Source: Candidatus Competibacteraceae bacterium
Lineage (GTDB): Bacteria; Pseudomonadota; Gammaproteobacteria; Competibacterales; Competibacteraceae
NCBI GenBank assembly: GCA_003989085.1
Contig: RXIV01000001.1
Coordinates: forward strand, 62,001 to 126,000
Direction: 5' to 3'
DNA length: 64,000 nucleotides
The position numbers were made by a program, and so were the translations under genes. Positions 51,969 through 60,651 of the stretch are shown piece by piece. The first letter of the stretch is position 1; every line of letters begins with the position of its first letter. A model generated the notes under the pieces. It was not told where the DNA came from, did no database searches, and worked only from the letters and a program-made list of their open reading frames with translations.

Positions 51969-53090
51969 TTATTGAGTGCGTAGCTCAGGTGGCACCGGCA
52001 CATCGCGCATGAGAATTGGCGCATTGTAAAACTCCCCGTCCCGGCGTAGGCGGTAAACGTAGGAGATTACTTGGGCGACCGCCACATACAGGCTGTTCGG
52101 GATCGGTTTATCGAGCGCGCCGTTGTAATAGAGGGCGCGGGCTAGCAACGGTGAATCGACCCGGGGAATCCGGTGGCGGGTTCCCAGTTCGCGGATTCGC
52201 AGCGCCACCTGTTCAACGCCCAAAGCGATGATCACTGGCGCTTTCATCGTTTCTGGCCGGTATTGCAGCGCGACAGCATAGTGATTGGGATTAGTAACAA
52301 TCACGTCGGCAGTGGGTACCTTATCCATCATCCGGCGGCGGGCAAATTCCTGCTGCAAGCGGCGAATGCGGCCCTTGACCTCCGGCTTACCTTCACTGTC
52401 CTTCATTTCGTCGCGGACTTCTTTCTGGGTCATCCGCAGGTTGCGGAAGTACGAGAGCAGTTGAAACGGCACATCGACCCCGGCGATCAGTAGCATCGGC
52501 AGGGTCAGGATCAGAAAGGTCCAGCCTAAGGTTCGGGCAGTGTGAGCCAGCGCCGGCAGCAGCGGTTCCCTGCCCAGGTGCAGCAGTTCTTCCTCACCTC
52601 GCCACAGCAGGACGATCGCTACGCCGCCGACGATCAGAAACTTGATCAGCGCCTTGAACAGTTCCATCAGCGATTGCCAGGAGAACAGTCGGGATACGCC
52701 CTGCACCGGGTCAAGCCGGTCCCATTTGAAACCGAGGCTGAAGGTCCAGCCACCCAGCGCCAGCGGGGCGAACAGAGCGATAACCAACATCAGTCCCATG
52801 AACGGCGCCAGCAGCAGCACGATATCAATCAATGCCTGGCCCAATACGACTTGCATCTGACCGGCATCCACTATGTTTTTTGGATCCAGCGTCATTGCGG
52901 CCCGCATTTGTGTAGCCAGTCCCTCCAGTAGCGCCGGCCCCAGAATCAGCAGCCCGGCGGCGGCGATCAGCAACATCGCTAAAGTCGTCAATTCGCGGGA
53001 ACGAACGACCTGCCCTTTGTCAGCAGCATCTTGTCTTCGTCGAGGTGTGGCCTCTTCGGTTTTTTCCTGGCCGTCTTCATTTTCAGCCAT
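51969..53090 (-). CDS. flhB: flagellar export switch protein FlhB
   Basis: FlhB sets export substrate specificity by autocleavage. N-terminal EKTEEATPRRRQDAADKGQV is the family start; four membrane segments follow, then the cytoplasmic domain with the NPTH-type cleavage site as NPNH (VTNPNHYAVALQY). 373 residues. The NPNH instead of NPTH differs at one position. Stop-start overlap with fliR (TGATG). Confidence 0.95.
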   Translation of the reverse strand: MAENEDGQEKTEEATPRRRQDAADKGQVVRSRELTTLAMLLIAAAGLLILGPALLEGLATQMRAAMTLDPKNIVDAGQMQVVLGQALIDIVLLLAPFMGLMLVIALFAPLALGGWTFSLGFKWDRLDPVQGVSRLFSWQSLMELFKALIKFLIVGGVAIVLLWRGEEELLHLGREPLLPALAHTARTLGWTFLILTLPMLLIAGVDVPFQLLSYFRNLRMTQKEVRDEMKDSEGKPEVKGRIRRLQQEFARRRMMDKVPTADVIVTNPNHYAVALQYRPETMKAPVIIALGVEQVALRIRELGTRHRIPRVDSPLLARALYYNGALDKPIPNSLYVAVAQVISYVYRLRRDGEFYNAPILMRDVPVPPELRTQ

Positions 53091-53869
53091 CAGCCGCTTC
53101 CTCCCAGCAGTTGGCCGACGCGCTGAAACGCATCAGCAAACAGGTGATCCAGTTGGTACAGCAAGGTGGGCAGGTTGTAGAGAATGATCAGCAAGCCCAG
53201 GATCAGTCCAATCGGAAAACCGACTGAGAAAATATTGAGCTGCGGGGCAGCGCGCGTCATCACCCCGAACGCCAGATTGACTACTAGCAGCGAGGCAATG
53301 GCCGGCAGAGCAATGAGCACCGCCCCGGCGAACATTCGGCTGGCCCAGGTCACCAGGGTCCACAGCAGATCGCGGTCCGCCCCACTGGTCGCGACCGGCA
53401 GCACCTCGAAGCTGTCCACCAGCAACTGAATCAGCATCAAATGGCCGTTCAGTCCCAGAAAGACCAGGGTGCCGAGCAGGGTATAGAACTGGCTCAACAA
53501 CGGACTTTGCGCGCCGTTTTGCGGGTCCACCAGACTGGCGAAACCCAGGCCCATCTGAGTCGCGATCATCAACCCGCCCAGCTCCAGCGCGGTAAACGCC
53601 AGCCGGAACAAAAAACCCATGCTCAGTCCGATCAAGATCTGCTGGGCGACCACCAGTACCCCGGCCGGGCTGAGCGGCTCGATCACTGGCACGGATTTGA
53701 TGAATGGCAGAATCGCCCAGGTCAACGCCAGCACCAGCATCAACCGCACCCGGCGCGGGATCATCCGCGCCCCGAAGATCGGCGCTACGGTGACCAGCGC
53801 TGCGACCCGGGCGAGCGGCCACAGGAAACTGCCGACCCAGGCGGCGATTTCGGCGCTGTTCAGTAGCAT
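53090..53869 (-). CDS. fliR: flagellar export apparatus protein FliR
   Basis: FliR is a core export gate subunit. The start is taken at ATG 53869 because LLNSAEIAAWVGSFLWPL aligns with the N-termini of other FliR; a GTG at 53920, overlapping the fliQ stop as GTGA, would add 17 residues. Six hydrophobic helices, QMGLGFASLVDPQNG and MNGHL-like LNGHLMLIQLLVDSF are recognisable. Confidence 0.9.
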   Translation of the reverse strand: MLLNSAEIAAWVGSFLWPLARVAALVTVAPIFGARMIPRRVRLMLVLALTWAILPFIKSVPVIEPLSPAGVLVVAQQILIGLSMGFLFRLAFTALELGGLMIATQMGLGFASLVDPQNGAQSPLLSQFYTLLGTLVFLGLNGHLMLIQLLVDSFEVLPVATSGADRDLLWTLVTWASRMFAGAVLIALPAIASLLVVNLAFGVMTRAAPQLNIFSVGFPIGLILGLLIILYNLPTLLYQLDHLFADAFQRVGQLLGGSG

Positions 53870-53916
53870 CAGACGGGTTCCAGCGATAGGCGTGTTTTCA
53901 AGGAGAATCGCGTACT

Positions 53917-54186
53917 TCACCCGATCAGGTTAGGAATGTCTTTCATCAGGTTCCGGGTGAAGTCAATGAGCAGTTCAAGCATCCACGGACCAGCCAGTAG
54001 CAGCACCAGCACCAGCGCCAGCAGCTTGGGCACAAAGCTCAGGGTCATCTCATTGATCTGGGTGGCGGCCTGAAACAGGCTGATCAGGACGCCCACCACC
54101 AGCGCCGTCAGCAGCAGCGGCGCTGACACCAGCACTGCCAGCTCCAGGGCGCGTTGGCCCAGGGTGATGATTGTTTCCGGGGTCAT
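53917..54186 (-). CDS. fliQ: flagellar export apparatus protein FliQ
   Basis: A small FliQ of 89 residues with two membrane helices (ALELAVLVSAPLLLTALVVG and LALVLVLLLAGPWMLELLI) and the conserved ATQINEMTLSFVPK loop. Start ATG at 54186; fliR lies downstream. Confidence 0.95.
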   Translation of the reverse strand: MTPETIITLGQRALELAVLVSAPLLLTALVVGVLISLFQAATQINEMTLSFVPKLLALVLVLLLAGPWMLELLIDFTRNLMKDIPNLIG

Positions 54187-54209
54187 GGTACAACCTCCAG
54201 CGCGTGCGC

Positions 54210-54986
54210 TCAGGGGATGTAGAAACTGGACGCCAGTGTTGTCATCAGCAGGCTCCAGCCGTCCACCAGCACGAACAGCATGAGCTTGAGCGGAAAGGAA
54301 ATCATCATCGGCGACAGCATCATCATACCCATGGCCATCAGGACGCTGGCGACGACTAGATCGATGATCAGAAACGGCATGAACAGTAAAAAGCCGATCT
54401 GGAAGGCAGTTTTAAGTTCACTGGTAATGTAGGCGGGAACCAGTAGCGCAAACGGCACCTGATCTGCTGATTCTAGCGATTCCCGGCCCGACAGTTTGGT
54501 GAACAGGGCCAGATCGCTTTCCCGGGTCTGAGCCAGCATAAAGGCCTGCAACGGTTGCCGGCCTTCCTGCACTGCCTGCTCGAAGGATATCTGGTCATTC
54601 AGATAGGGAGTCAGCGCCTGTTCATTGATGCGCTCAAAAACGGGCGACATGATGAAGAAGGTCAGGAATAGCGCCAGGCCGATCAGAATCTGGTTGGACG
54701 GGGTTTGCATGGTGCCGAGCGCCTGCCGCAACAGGGCCAGTACGATGATGATTCGGGTGAAGGCGGTCATCATCAGCAGCGCTGACGGCAACAGGGTCAA
54801 TCCAGTCATCAGCGCCAGGATTTGCAGGCTCAGCGACCAGGTTTCGCCGCCACCCGCCGCTGGCGCGACCGTGACTGCGGGCAGACCCACCGGCGCGGCC
54901 CAAACCGCTGAGACGCCCAACAGCAGCAGGAGGGCGATCCCGTTGCTGCTGAATCGATAGCGGCGTTCAGGATTCCGGGCGGTCAT
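54210..54986 (-). CDS. fliP: flagellar export apparatus protein FliP
   Basis: FliP with a signal-type first helix ([17 protein letters not shown]) and the core membrane block ([55 protein letters not shown]). C-terminal [16 protein letters not shown]. The start is ATG 54986 ([11 protein letters not shown]), overlapping fliO by 20 bases. 258 residues, the family length. Confidence 0.95.
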   Translation of the reverse strand: MTARNPERRYRFSSNGIALLLLLGVSAVWAAPVGLPAVTVAPAAGGGETWSLSLQILALMTGLTLLPSALLMMTAFTRIIIVLALLRQALGTMQTPSNQILIGLALFLTFFIMSPVFERINEQALTPYLNDQISFEQAVQEGRQPLQAFMLAQTRESDLALFTKLSGRESLESADQVPFALLVPAYITSELKTAFQIGFLLFMPFLIIDLVVASVLMAMGMMMLSPMMISFPLKLMLFVLVDGWSLLMTTLASSFYIP

Positions 54987-55374
54987 TGATCGATTCCGGG
55001 AGTGACGGATCTGGCGCGATGGCAACGGGCGATGCAGGCGGAAAAATGTGCAAGGTTTGAATCTGCTGGGCAGTCACGCCGATCAGCAGTCGGGTCTCAT
55101 CGACCTCGATCAGCAGCAGGCGCTCTCGGCTGCCCAGTGGCAGGCCACCGATCACCCGGATGACGCCGCCGCGTGGCAGCAGGTGACGGCGCAACAGCCA
55201 GCTCAGCCCGACCGCGAGGGCCAGCACCACCGCCAGTCCCAGGGTCAGCTGCGTCAGCACTCCGCTACTCACGGCCAGCGATTCCGCCCGGCTTGGGTCG
55301 GCGCCGGCGGCCAGTGCCAAGGCGGGCCATGCCAGGATCGGCAGCAGTACTGCGAGCGAGGGCACGGCGCTCAC
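54967..55374 (-). CDS. fliO: flagellar assembly protein FliO
   Basis: A 135-residue protein: signal-like N-terminus ([20 protein letters not shown]), a membrane helix ([22 protein letters not shown]), then a FliO domain ([21 protein letters not shown]; key [11 protein letters not shown]). It starts with GTG overlapping the fliN stop (GTGA). Confidence 0.9.
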   Translation of the reverse strand: MSAVPSLAVLLPILAWPALALAAGADPSRAESLAVSSGVLTQLTLGLAVVLALAVGLSWLLRRHLLPRGGVIRVIGGLPLGSRERLLLIEVDETRLLIGVTAQQIQTLHIFPPASPVAIAPDPSLPESINDRPES

Positions 55375-55712
55375 CGTAGGCGGCGAATCCGTTCTTCCGG
55401 GCTGGCGATATCGGTAATTCGCACCCCGAAACGGTCGTTGATCACCACGACTTCGCCCCGCGCCACCAGACAGCCATTGACTAGAATATCGAGCGGGTCG
55501 CCACCGGGTCGATCGAGCTTGACGACGGATCCTTGAGTCAATTGCAGTAGTTCGCGGACGGACATCCGGGTGTGACCCAGTTCCAGGGATAGGGTGATGG
55601 GAATGTCCATCACCATGTCCAGATTCGGGTCAACGCGACCACTGCGTGATTCGACAGGATCATTGCCAATCGCTGCGACGGCGGGGTCTGACAGTTCAGC
55701 TTGAGCATTCAT
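55371..55712 (-). CDS. fliN: flagellar motor switch protein FliN
   Basis: FliN, a C-ring switch protein. The SpoA domain covers residues ~35-110: DIPITLSLELGHTRMSVREL, GSVVKLDRPGGDPLDILVNG, VARGEVVVINDRFGVRITDI. 113 residues, with an acidic N-terminus. A 54-base gap separates it from fliM. Confidence 0.95.
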   Translation of the reverse strand: MNAQAELSDPAVAAIGNDPVESRSGRVDPNLDMVMDIPITLSLELGHTRMSVRELLQLTQGSVVKLDRPGGDPLDILVNGCLVARGEVVVINDRFGVRITDIASPEERIRRLR

Positions 55713-55766
55713 GATGGGCAGGTCTCGGATGCAGTCCGGGGACTCGGCTGGCGGGAATCGTTTCCG

Positions 55767-56822
55767 TCAGGCTTTAGCTTCAAACGGGGCGAAGGTCGGA
55801 GAGAGTGTTGAATCCCCGCTCCAGCCCCCCGGCAGACGGAGCGCCTGTTCGATCTTGAGCGCCCGCCAGCCTTCCGCAACACCATAAGCGCCGCTGTAGA
55901 TCGGCACATCTTCAATGCGTAGCGTAGCGGTGGCGGGGATATTGACCGAGATGATATCGCCGACCTTTAACGCCAGTAGTTCGCTGAGCGCGAGTTCAAA
56001 TCCAGCTAGAAAACAATGCGCATCCACTGGACTTTCCTTGAGCCCATCCAGCAAGCGGTCCGCCAGTTGCGGATCGGGATTGACGGATTCGGTGTGGGGG
56101 TGATCCAGTAGGGTTTTGCGTATCGGTTCCAGAGTGGAGTACGGCAGCGCCAGATGCAGGGTGCCGGAGGTGGCGTCGCGGCTGACGTGGACGCTGCCGA
56201 CCGCTAGCCATTCGCCTGGATTGATCGCGGTAATGAACTGCGGCTTGTGTTCAGAATTAATTCGGGTGCAGGCGAGCGAGACGAACGGTTCCCATGCTTC
56301 CTGTAAACACTGGAAGGACAAGTCCAGCAGCCGTTGAATAAAGCGGCTTTCAGTGGCGGTAAAATCCCGGACATTCGAGGCCTTGTACAGCCGTCCGGTC
56401 CCGCCGAAAAAGGTGTCCACTATCATGAACACCAGTTCCTGATCGAAAATCAGCAGGGCTGGTCCCTTCAGCGGCGTCATGCCGATGACGTTGACACTGC
56501 ATGGCACGTTGAGGGAAGTGGACAGATCGGTGTGGCTGCGCTTCTCAATGGGTCCGGCGGTAACCGTCAGTTCCCGGCGCAGCAGCTCAAACAGGCCTAT
56601 CCGCAAGCGATGGGCAAAGCGTTCGTGAATGGTTTCCAGAACCGGCAACAAGCTGTTGATGGCGTAATCGCAACCGCTCAGGTCGTAAGAGGCGACGCCC
56701 TCGTGGAATTCACCGGTCACCGCACTGCTGGTCAGCGATTTTTTCGAGACGACTTCCATGAGCGCATCGCGCTCGTCTTGAGTCAGCAGTTCGTCCCGGT
56801 CAAGCAATTCATCAGTAGACAT
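55767..56822 (-). CDS. fliM: flagellar motor switch protein FliM
   Basis: FliM binds CheY-P and controls rotation sense. The N-terminal LLTQDERDALMEVV is the CheY-binding region, a little changed from the LSQDEIDALL consensus; the middle CheC-like domain and C-terminal SpoA domain (LKVGDIISVNIPATATLRIE) follow. 351 residues. Preceding fliL is 5 bases away. Confidence 0.94.
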   Translation of the reverse strand: MSTDELLDRDELLTQDERDALMEVVSKKSLTSSAVTGEFHEGVASYDLSGCDYAINSLLPVLETIHERFAHRLRIGLFELLRRELTVTAGPIEKRSHTDLSTSLNVPCSVNVIGMTPLKGPALLIFDQELVFMIVDTFFGGTGRLYKASNVRDFTATESRFIQRLLDLSFQCLQEAWEPFVSLACTRINSEHKPQFITAINPGEWLAVGSVHVSRDATSGTLHLALPYSTLEPIRKTLLDHPHTESVNPDPQLADRLLDGLKESPVDAHCFLAGFELALSELLALKVGDIISVNIPATATLRIEDVPIYSGAYGVAEGWRALKIEQALRLPGGWSGDSTLSPTFAPFEAKA

Positions 56823-56827
56823 GGCCG

Positions 56828-57364
56828 CTATTGCAACACGAAGGCTGTAAAATAAAGAGCCTCGACGCCGGGATAACCGACTTCCCGGGCCAGGATCGTT
56901 TGCACCTTTTCCAGTGCTTGGGCGCGCAACTTTTCCTTGCCCTCGTTTGTCGTCAGAGTTTCCATCTTCTGATTGGCGAACAGTAGAATCAGGTCATTGC
57001 GAATCTGCGGCATGCTATTGGTGATGGCGTCAGCCACCACTTTGTCACGGGTCAGGGCGGTCATGCCGATTTGCAGGTAGCGCAACACGCCCTGATCTTC
57101 GAAATTGACGATGAATGGCGGATCAAGCGGCTGATAGATAGGAGGCAGCCTAGCTGCCGCCGGGGTGTGGCCCGACCCGCCGCCATGCGCTGCGCCTGCC
57201 GCCGGAGCGGCTTCCTCGGTATGTTTGGTGAGCGCCCCGGTCAGAAACAGGGTGGCGCCAACTGAACCGCCGATCATGATGACGGCGCCAATCACGATTA
57301 ACAGGATTTTCATCGGGCCGGAACCTTTTTTGGCCGGGGTTTTGGCATCGTCTTTCTGAGCCAT
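56828..57364 (-). CDS. fliL: flagellar basal body-associated protein FliL
   Basis: FliL supports stator function at the membrane. Basic N-terminus, one helix (ILLIVIGAVIMIGGSVGATL), a Gly/Ala/His linker and a FliL domain (PPIYQPLDPPFIVNFEDQGV; NSMPQIRNDLILLFANQ; AREVGYPGVEALYFTAFVLQ as separate parts). 178 residues. First gene of the flagellar run; no sigma54, sigma28 or clear sigma70 promoter was recognised upstream. Confidence 0.93.
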   Translation of the reverse strand: MAQKDDAKTPAKKGSGPMKILLIVIGAVIMIGGSVGATLFLTGALTKHTEEAAPAAGAAHGGGSGHTPAAARLPPIYQPLDPPFIVNFEDQGVLRYLQIGMTALTRDKVVADAITNSMPQIRNDLILLFANQKMETLTTNEGKEKLRAQALEKVQTILAREVGYPGVEALYFTAFVLQ

Positions 57365-57550
57365 GCGCGTTTCTGCAATTGGTCAAGGGAACCGAAGCTT
57401 GCCAAGCAAGGAACGAACCATGATTTGGAATGAAACTTTCAAGGTCGCTTCAAACAGTTGGGATTCGACCCACCACGCCGTTAGGGAATTGACTGGGTTA
57501 AGCGCTGGAAGCCACGCCAAAATTATGACGCGAGCGGAATGACAAGCCAG

Positions 57551-57610
57551 ATGTGGATCGGTTGGTGCGCGTTTCGAGACTACAAAAAACGCGCACCAAC
57601 CGATCCACAT
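57551..57610. repeat. perfect 24-bp inverted repeat with a 12-nt loop
   Basis: The arms 57551-57574 and 57587-57610 are exact reverse complements (arm begins ATGTGGATCGGTTGGTGCGC). No T-run follows on either strand, and the first bases outside the arms do not pair. It lies in the 291-base gap between the CheX-like gene and fliL. No transposase is adjacent. Confidence 0.9.
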
Positions 57611-57655
57611 GGTTGATGCGCATCAAAACATTGGAATCGGGGCGGCAACAGGCCG

Positions 57656-58141
57656 TCAGAGGGTCAGCAGCGACAGAGTGCCGGCGCCGTAGCGGGGGAC
57701 TGTGACTATAAAATCCGCGTGGTTCTTGGCTACCGCCGCCAGCAGGGCTTTGGCGTCGGCTGGCAGCTTGCTCAAATCGGGATATAGGGTTCCCAGTTTC
57801 AGGTGTGGGGTGCGCTCGTCCATAAGCATCGTTGACACGATATTCATGACCTCGTACAGGTTATCAAGCATGGTCTGTTCGAGTTTTTTGGTCTTGATCG
57901 CATCCTTGGCGGCTCCGGCAGGCAACATCGATAAGGCGCAGCCCGCGTAGGCGGCGAACGGAATATCGCACAGTACGGCGGCGACTGGCTTGTCCGCATC
58001 ATCAATATAAATCGCAATCAGATTGCCGGAACCAGGCTTGACATCCAGCGGTTTACCAGGCGCAACCTTGGTATCGTCCCCGAACAGCATAGCCACATTT
58101 TTGGTCATTGCGGTGGCGTTAGGCAACACGTAGACAGGCAT
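57656..58141 (-). CDS. uncharacterised chemotaxis-cluster protein, candidate CheX/CheC-like CheY-P phosphatase
   Basis: A 161-residue soluble protein without signal or membrane segment. I do not recognise a named family with certainty. Residues 93-100 read D-N-L-Y-E-V-M-N, which matches the CheC/CheX/FliY active-site pattern (D/S)-x3-E-x2-N; a proline follows 20 residues later (P121, usual spacing 21-22). It lies in a long helix (KLEQTMLDNLYEVMNIVSTM), where that motif is normally placed. It follows cheY with a 102-base gap, and no cheZ is in the window. Dephosphorylation of CheY-P is inference from motif and context. Confidence 0.6.
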   Translation of the reverse strand: MPVYVLPNATAMTKNVAMLFGDDTKVAPGKPLDVKPGSGNLIAIYIDDADKPVAAVLCDIPFAAYAGCALSMLPAGAAKDAIKTKKLEQTMLDNLYEVMNIVSTMLMDERTPHLKLGTLYPDLSKLPADAKALLAAVAKNHADFIVTVPRYGAGTLSLLTL

Positions 58142-58243
58142 AGGCGTCTTCCTTTGATGAGCGATGAGATCTGGTTATTCAGAACTGGCCGGCTGTTCAG
58201 AGTTTGCTGGTCCGGGCAAGCCTGATGTTGAAGGGGCGGGCGA

Positions 58244-58609
58244 TCAATCTTTGACGTAGGGTTCCAGCGTTTTGGCGAAAATTTCTGCGGTAAACGGTTT
58301 TGAGATCAGAAACTTGGCACCGGCCTGGGTGGCTTTGGCCCGCATTTCCGGGGTTGCCTCAGTCGTGACGAAACCAAAGGGGATTTTGTAGCCTTCCTCG
58401 TTTAGCGCCTCCAGGAATTCCAGCCCTGACTTATTGGGCATGTTCCAGTCCGAGAAGATCAGGTCTGGAGGATCCTTGTGAACGACCTCTAAAGCCTGGT
58501 TGCCATCGCCGGCCTGTTGAACGTCAAGGTGACCATAGCCCGCTTCACGCAGGGTTCGTCTGACGATCATGCGCATGGCGCTGCTATCGTCAACGATCAG
58601 GATTTTCAT
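58244..58609 (-). CDS. cheY: chemotaxis response regulator CheY
   Basis: A single receiver domain of 121 residues. Acidic pocket VDDS at 7-10, phosphoacceptor Asp in FSDWNMPNKSG (D54), Thr in FVTTEA, and the Lys in LISKPFTAE. CheY-P binds FliM to switch rotation. AGGAGA lies just upstream of the ATG. It is the intact CheY of the cluster; a second, broken one lies at 60652-60925. Confidence 0.96.
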   Translation of the reverse strand: MKILIVDDSSAMRMIVRRTLREAGYGHLDVQQAGDGNQALEVVHKDPPDLIFSDWNMPNKSGLEFLEALNEEGYKIPFGFVTTEATPEMRAKATQAGAKFLISKPFTAEIFAKTLEPYVKD

Positions 58610-58638
58610 GCTGGTTTCTCCTTGTTTATATACGGTTA

Positions 58639-58667
58639 TTTATAGACGCCTTCGGTAATTTCCTGAA
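58639..58667 (-). promoter_or_regulatory. possible weak promoter before cheY
   Basis: On the minus strand TTCAGG (58662-58667) and TATAAA (58639-58644) are 17 bases apart in the AT-rich cheR-cheY gap. The -35 match is weak. Confidence 0.3.
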
Positions 58668-58694
58668 GGGCGGCTTCGATCAATTGCGAGGGAC

Positions 58695-59525
58695 TTATCG
58701 AACCGAACGCAATCTGTAGCATAAGGTTTTCCCCATTGAAATCGGTTCGAATGCGGCGTCCAGATTAAGAGTAGTTTCCGACGTGCCCAGAAACAGATAG
58801 CCATCCGGTTTTAGAATGCCGCGAACCTTGGACAAAATGGACTTTTTGGTTTCCAGGCCAAAGTAGATCAGGACGTTACGCATGAACACGATATCCATGG
58901 GTGGCAGTAGCGGCCAGGGTTCCGCCAGATTGCCTTGCTGGAATTCCACCATGCGCCGGATGTCCGGCTTGAGCTGCCAGCGTAGACCCTGCTTGTCGAA
59001 ATACTTGGTCAATAGCGCTGCGGGCAAGCCGCGATTGATTTCAATCTGGCTATATAAACCTTCGCGGGCGCGAGCCAGGATGGTGCTGGACAGGTCAGTG
59101 GCGATGACTCGCAGCCGGCCCCTGACCAGAGTAGGGAAATGCTCATGCAGCAGCATCGCTACGCTGAACGGTTCCTGGCCGCTGGAGCAGGCCGCGCACC
59201 ATACTGTCAAGGTTTGTCCCGGTTGTCGCCGGGCCATCAGATCAGGCAGAACCTGGGTTTTGAGCGTCTCAAAGGGATGTATGTCGCGAAAAAACGAGGT
59301 TTCGTGGGTCGTGATGGCTTCAAGCACTCGGGTTAGCAGGTCATGGCCGGCATTACGACGCAATGCCGCGATTAGTTCCTGCAACGAGGCGAACCCGGTT
59401 TGCTGCGCCAGAGGGGTCAGCCGGGTTTCGATCAGATAGGCTTTGTCCGGCTCCAGCACGATGGCGGTATGGCGCCGAACCAGTTCACGGATGTAATTGA
59501 TGTCATTCAGGTTGAGTGCGTTCAT
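58695..59525 (-). CDS. cheR: chemotaxis receptor methyltransferase CheR
   Basis: CheR methylates receptor glutamates with SAM. The N-terminal helical domain is followed by ITTHETSFFRDIHPFETL, SAM-binding WCAACSSGQEPFSVAMLL, VIATDLSSTILARAREG, and VFMRNVLIYFG. 276 residues. It lies between cheB and cheY. Confidence 0.97.
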   Translation of the reverse strand: MNALNLNDINYIRELVRRHTAIVLEPDKAYLIETRLTPLAQQTGFASLQELIAALRRNAGHDLLTRVLEAITTHETSFFRDIHPFETLKTQVLPDLMARRQPGQTLTVWCAACSSGQEPFSVAMLLHEHFPTLVRGRLRVIATDLSSTILARAREGLYSQIEINRGLPAALLTKYFDKQGLRWQLKPDIRRMVEFQQGNLAEPWPLLPPMDIVFMRNVLIYFGLETKKSILSKVRGILKPDGYLFLGTSETTLNLDAAFEPISMGKTLCYRLRSVR

Positions 59526-59551
59526 TAGGGCATGGGGCGCAGGCGTAGCGG

Positions 59552-60643
59552 CTAACGGGCCGTCCGCACCCGGGTCAGGATTTCCCCGGCCAGTTGGGTC
59601 AACGCGATCTGCGCATCGGCCAGCCCGGCTTTGGCGACAAAACCGGGCATCCCCCAGACCACCGAACTGGATTCATCCTGCACCAGAATCTGCCCGCCGA
59701 CCCGGCGAATCGCCTCGCAACCCTTCAGCCCGTCATTGCCCATTCCGGTCATAACCACCGCCAGGACATTGGCTCGGTAGACCTCGGCCACGGCGCGGAA
59801 CAGCACATCGACCGCTGGACGACAGGAGTTTTCCGGCGGATTCTGGTTCAGTTGCAGGCGCACCTGGGTTCCCTGTCGATCTAACGCCATGTGCAAGCCG
59901 CCAGGGGCCAGCCAGACCTGACCGGGGTGGAGAGTATCACCGGCGGCGCCTTCAGTAATGGATAACGGGGACTGGGCGGCCAGACGCTCGGCCAGCAACC
60001 GGGTGAAGATGGGGGGCATATGCTGGACAATGAGGATGGGCGTCGGGAAATTGGCCGGCAACTGTGACAACAGGGTGACCAACGCATTGGGGCCACCGGT
60101 GGAGATGCCGATAGCGACGACATCGACCCTCTGGCGCAGGCGCGGTGGGACTGGCAGCAGCCCTGAGCGGGACACAGGTGCAGGCGCAGTTGGCCGATTC
60201 AGCGGGGCGGGCGCCACCGCAGGTGTCCACCGTGAGCGGCAGAACGCCTTGATACGTGGGATCAGCTCCTCGCGAACCCGCTGTAGCGCGACAGTCATGT
60301 TGCCAGTGTTAGAGGGCTTGGTAACGTAGTCATTCGCCCCCAGCGCCAAGGCTTCGAGGGTGACTGCTGCTCCCCGTTCAGTGATCGAGCTGAACATGAT
60401 CACCGGCAGGCGTGGCTGGCGCTTGCGGATTTCAGCCAACGTCTCCAGTCCGTCCATCTCCGGCATTTCCACATCCAGAATGACGATGTCGGGCTTGACC
60501 GCCAGCAATTTCGCCAAGGCAATCCGGCCATTGGCGGCGCTATCGGCTACCTCCAGCGCTGGATCACCAGACAGTACATCCGTCAGCAAACGGCGGATCA
60601 CCGCTGAGTCGTCAACCAGAAAAATGCGAATGGGAGCGGACAT
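59552..60643 (-). CDS. cheB: chemotaxis methylesterase CheB
   Basis: CheB removes receptor methyl groups when phosphorylated. Receiver domain with Asp in VILDVEMPEMDG, then the methylesterase domain with Ser in IGISTGGPNALVTLL, His in IVQHMPPIFTRLL and Asp in MTGMGNDGLKG. 363 residues. It is 26 bases upstream of cheR. Confidence 0.97.
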   Translation of the reverse strand: MSAPIRIFLVDDSAVIRRLLTDVLSGDPALEVADSAANGRIALAKLLAVKPDIVILDVEMPEMDGLETLAEIRKRQPRLPVIMFSSITERGAAVTLEALALGANDYVTKPSNTGNMTVALQRVREELIPRIKAFCRSRWTPAVAPAPLNRPTAPAPVSRSGLLPVPPRLRQRVDVVAIGISTGGPNALVTLLSQLPANFPTPILIVQHMPPIFTRLLAERLAAQSPLSITEGAAGDTLHPGQVWLAPGGLHMALDRQGTQVRLQLNQNPPENSCRPAVDVLFRAVAEVYRANVLAVVMTGMGNDGLKGCEAIRRVGGQILVQDESSSVVWGMPGFVAKAGLADAQIALTQLAGEILTRVRTAR

Positions 60644-60651
60644 GGCTAAGT

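Noticed and set aside
53133-53822. 229-codon frame in the fliR region
   Set aside because: Same strand, other frame of fliR, with rare composition and no start signals.
57365-57550. sigma54 or sigma28 promoter ahead of fliL
   Set aside because: GG/GC elements were not spaced as -24/-12, and no TAAA...GCCGATAA pattern was present.
57551-57610. The long inverted repeat as a terminator
   Set aside because: Neither strand has a T-run after the stem, and the 24-bp perfect arms are longer than needed for one.
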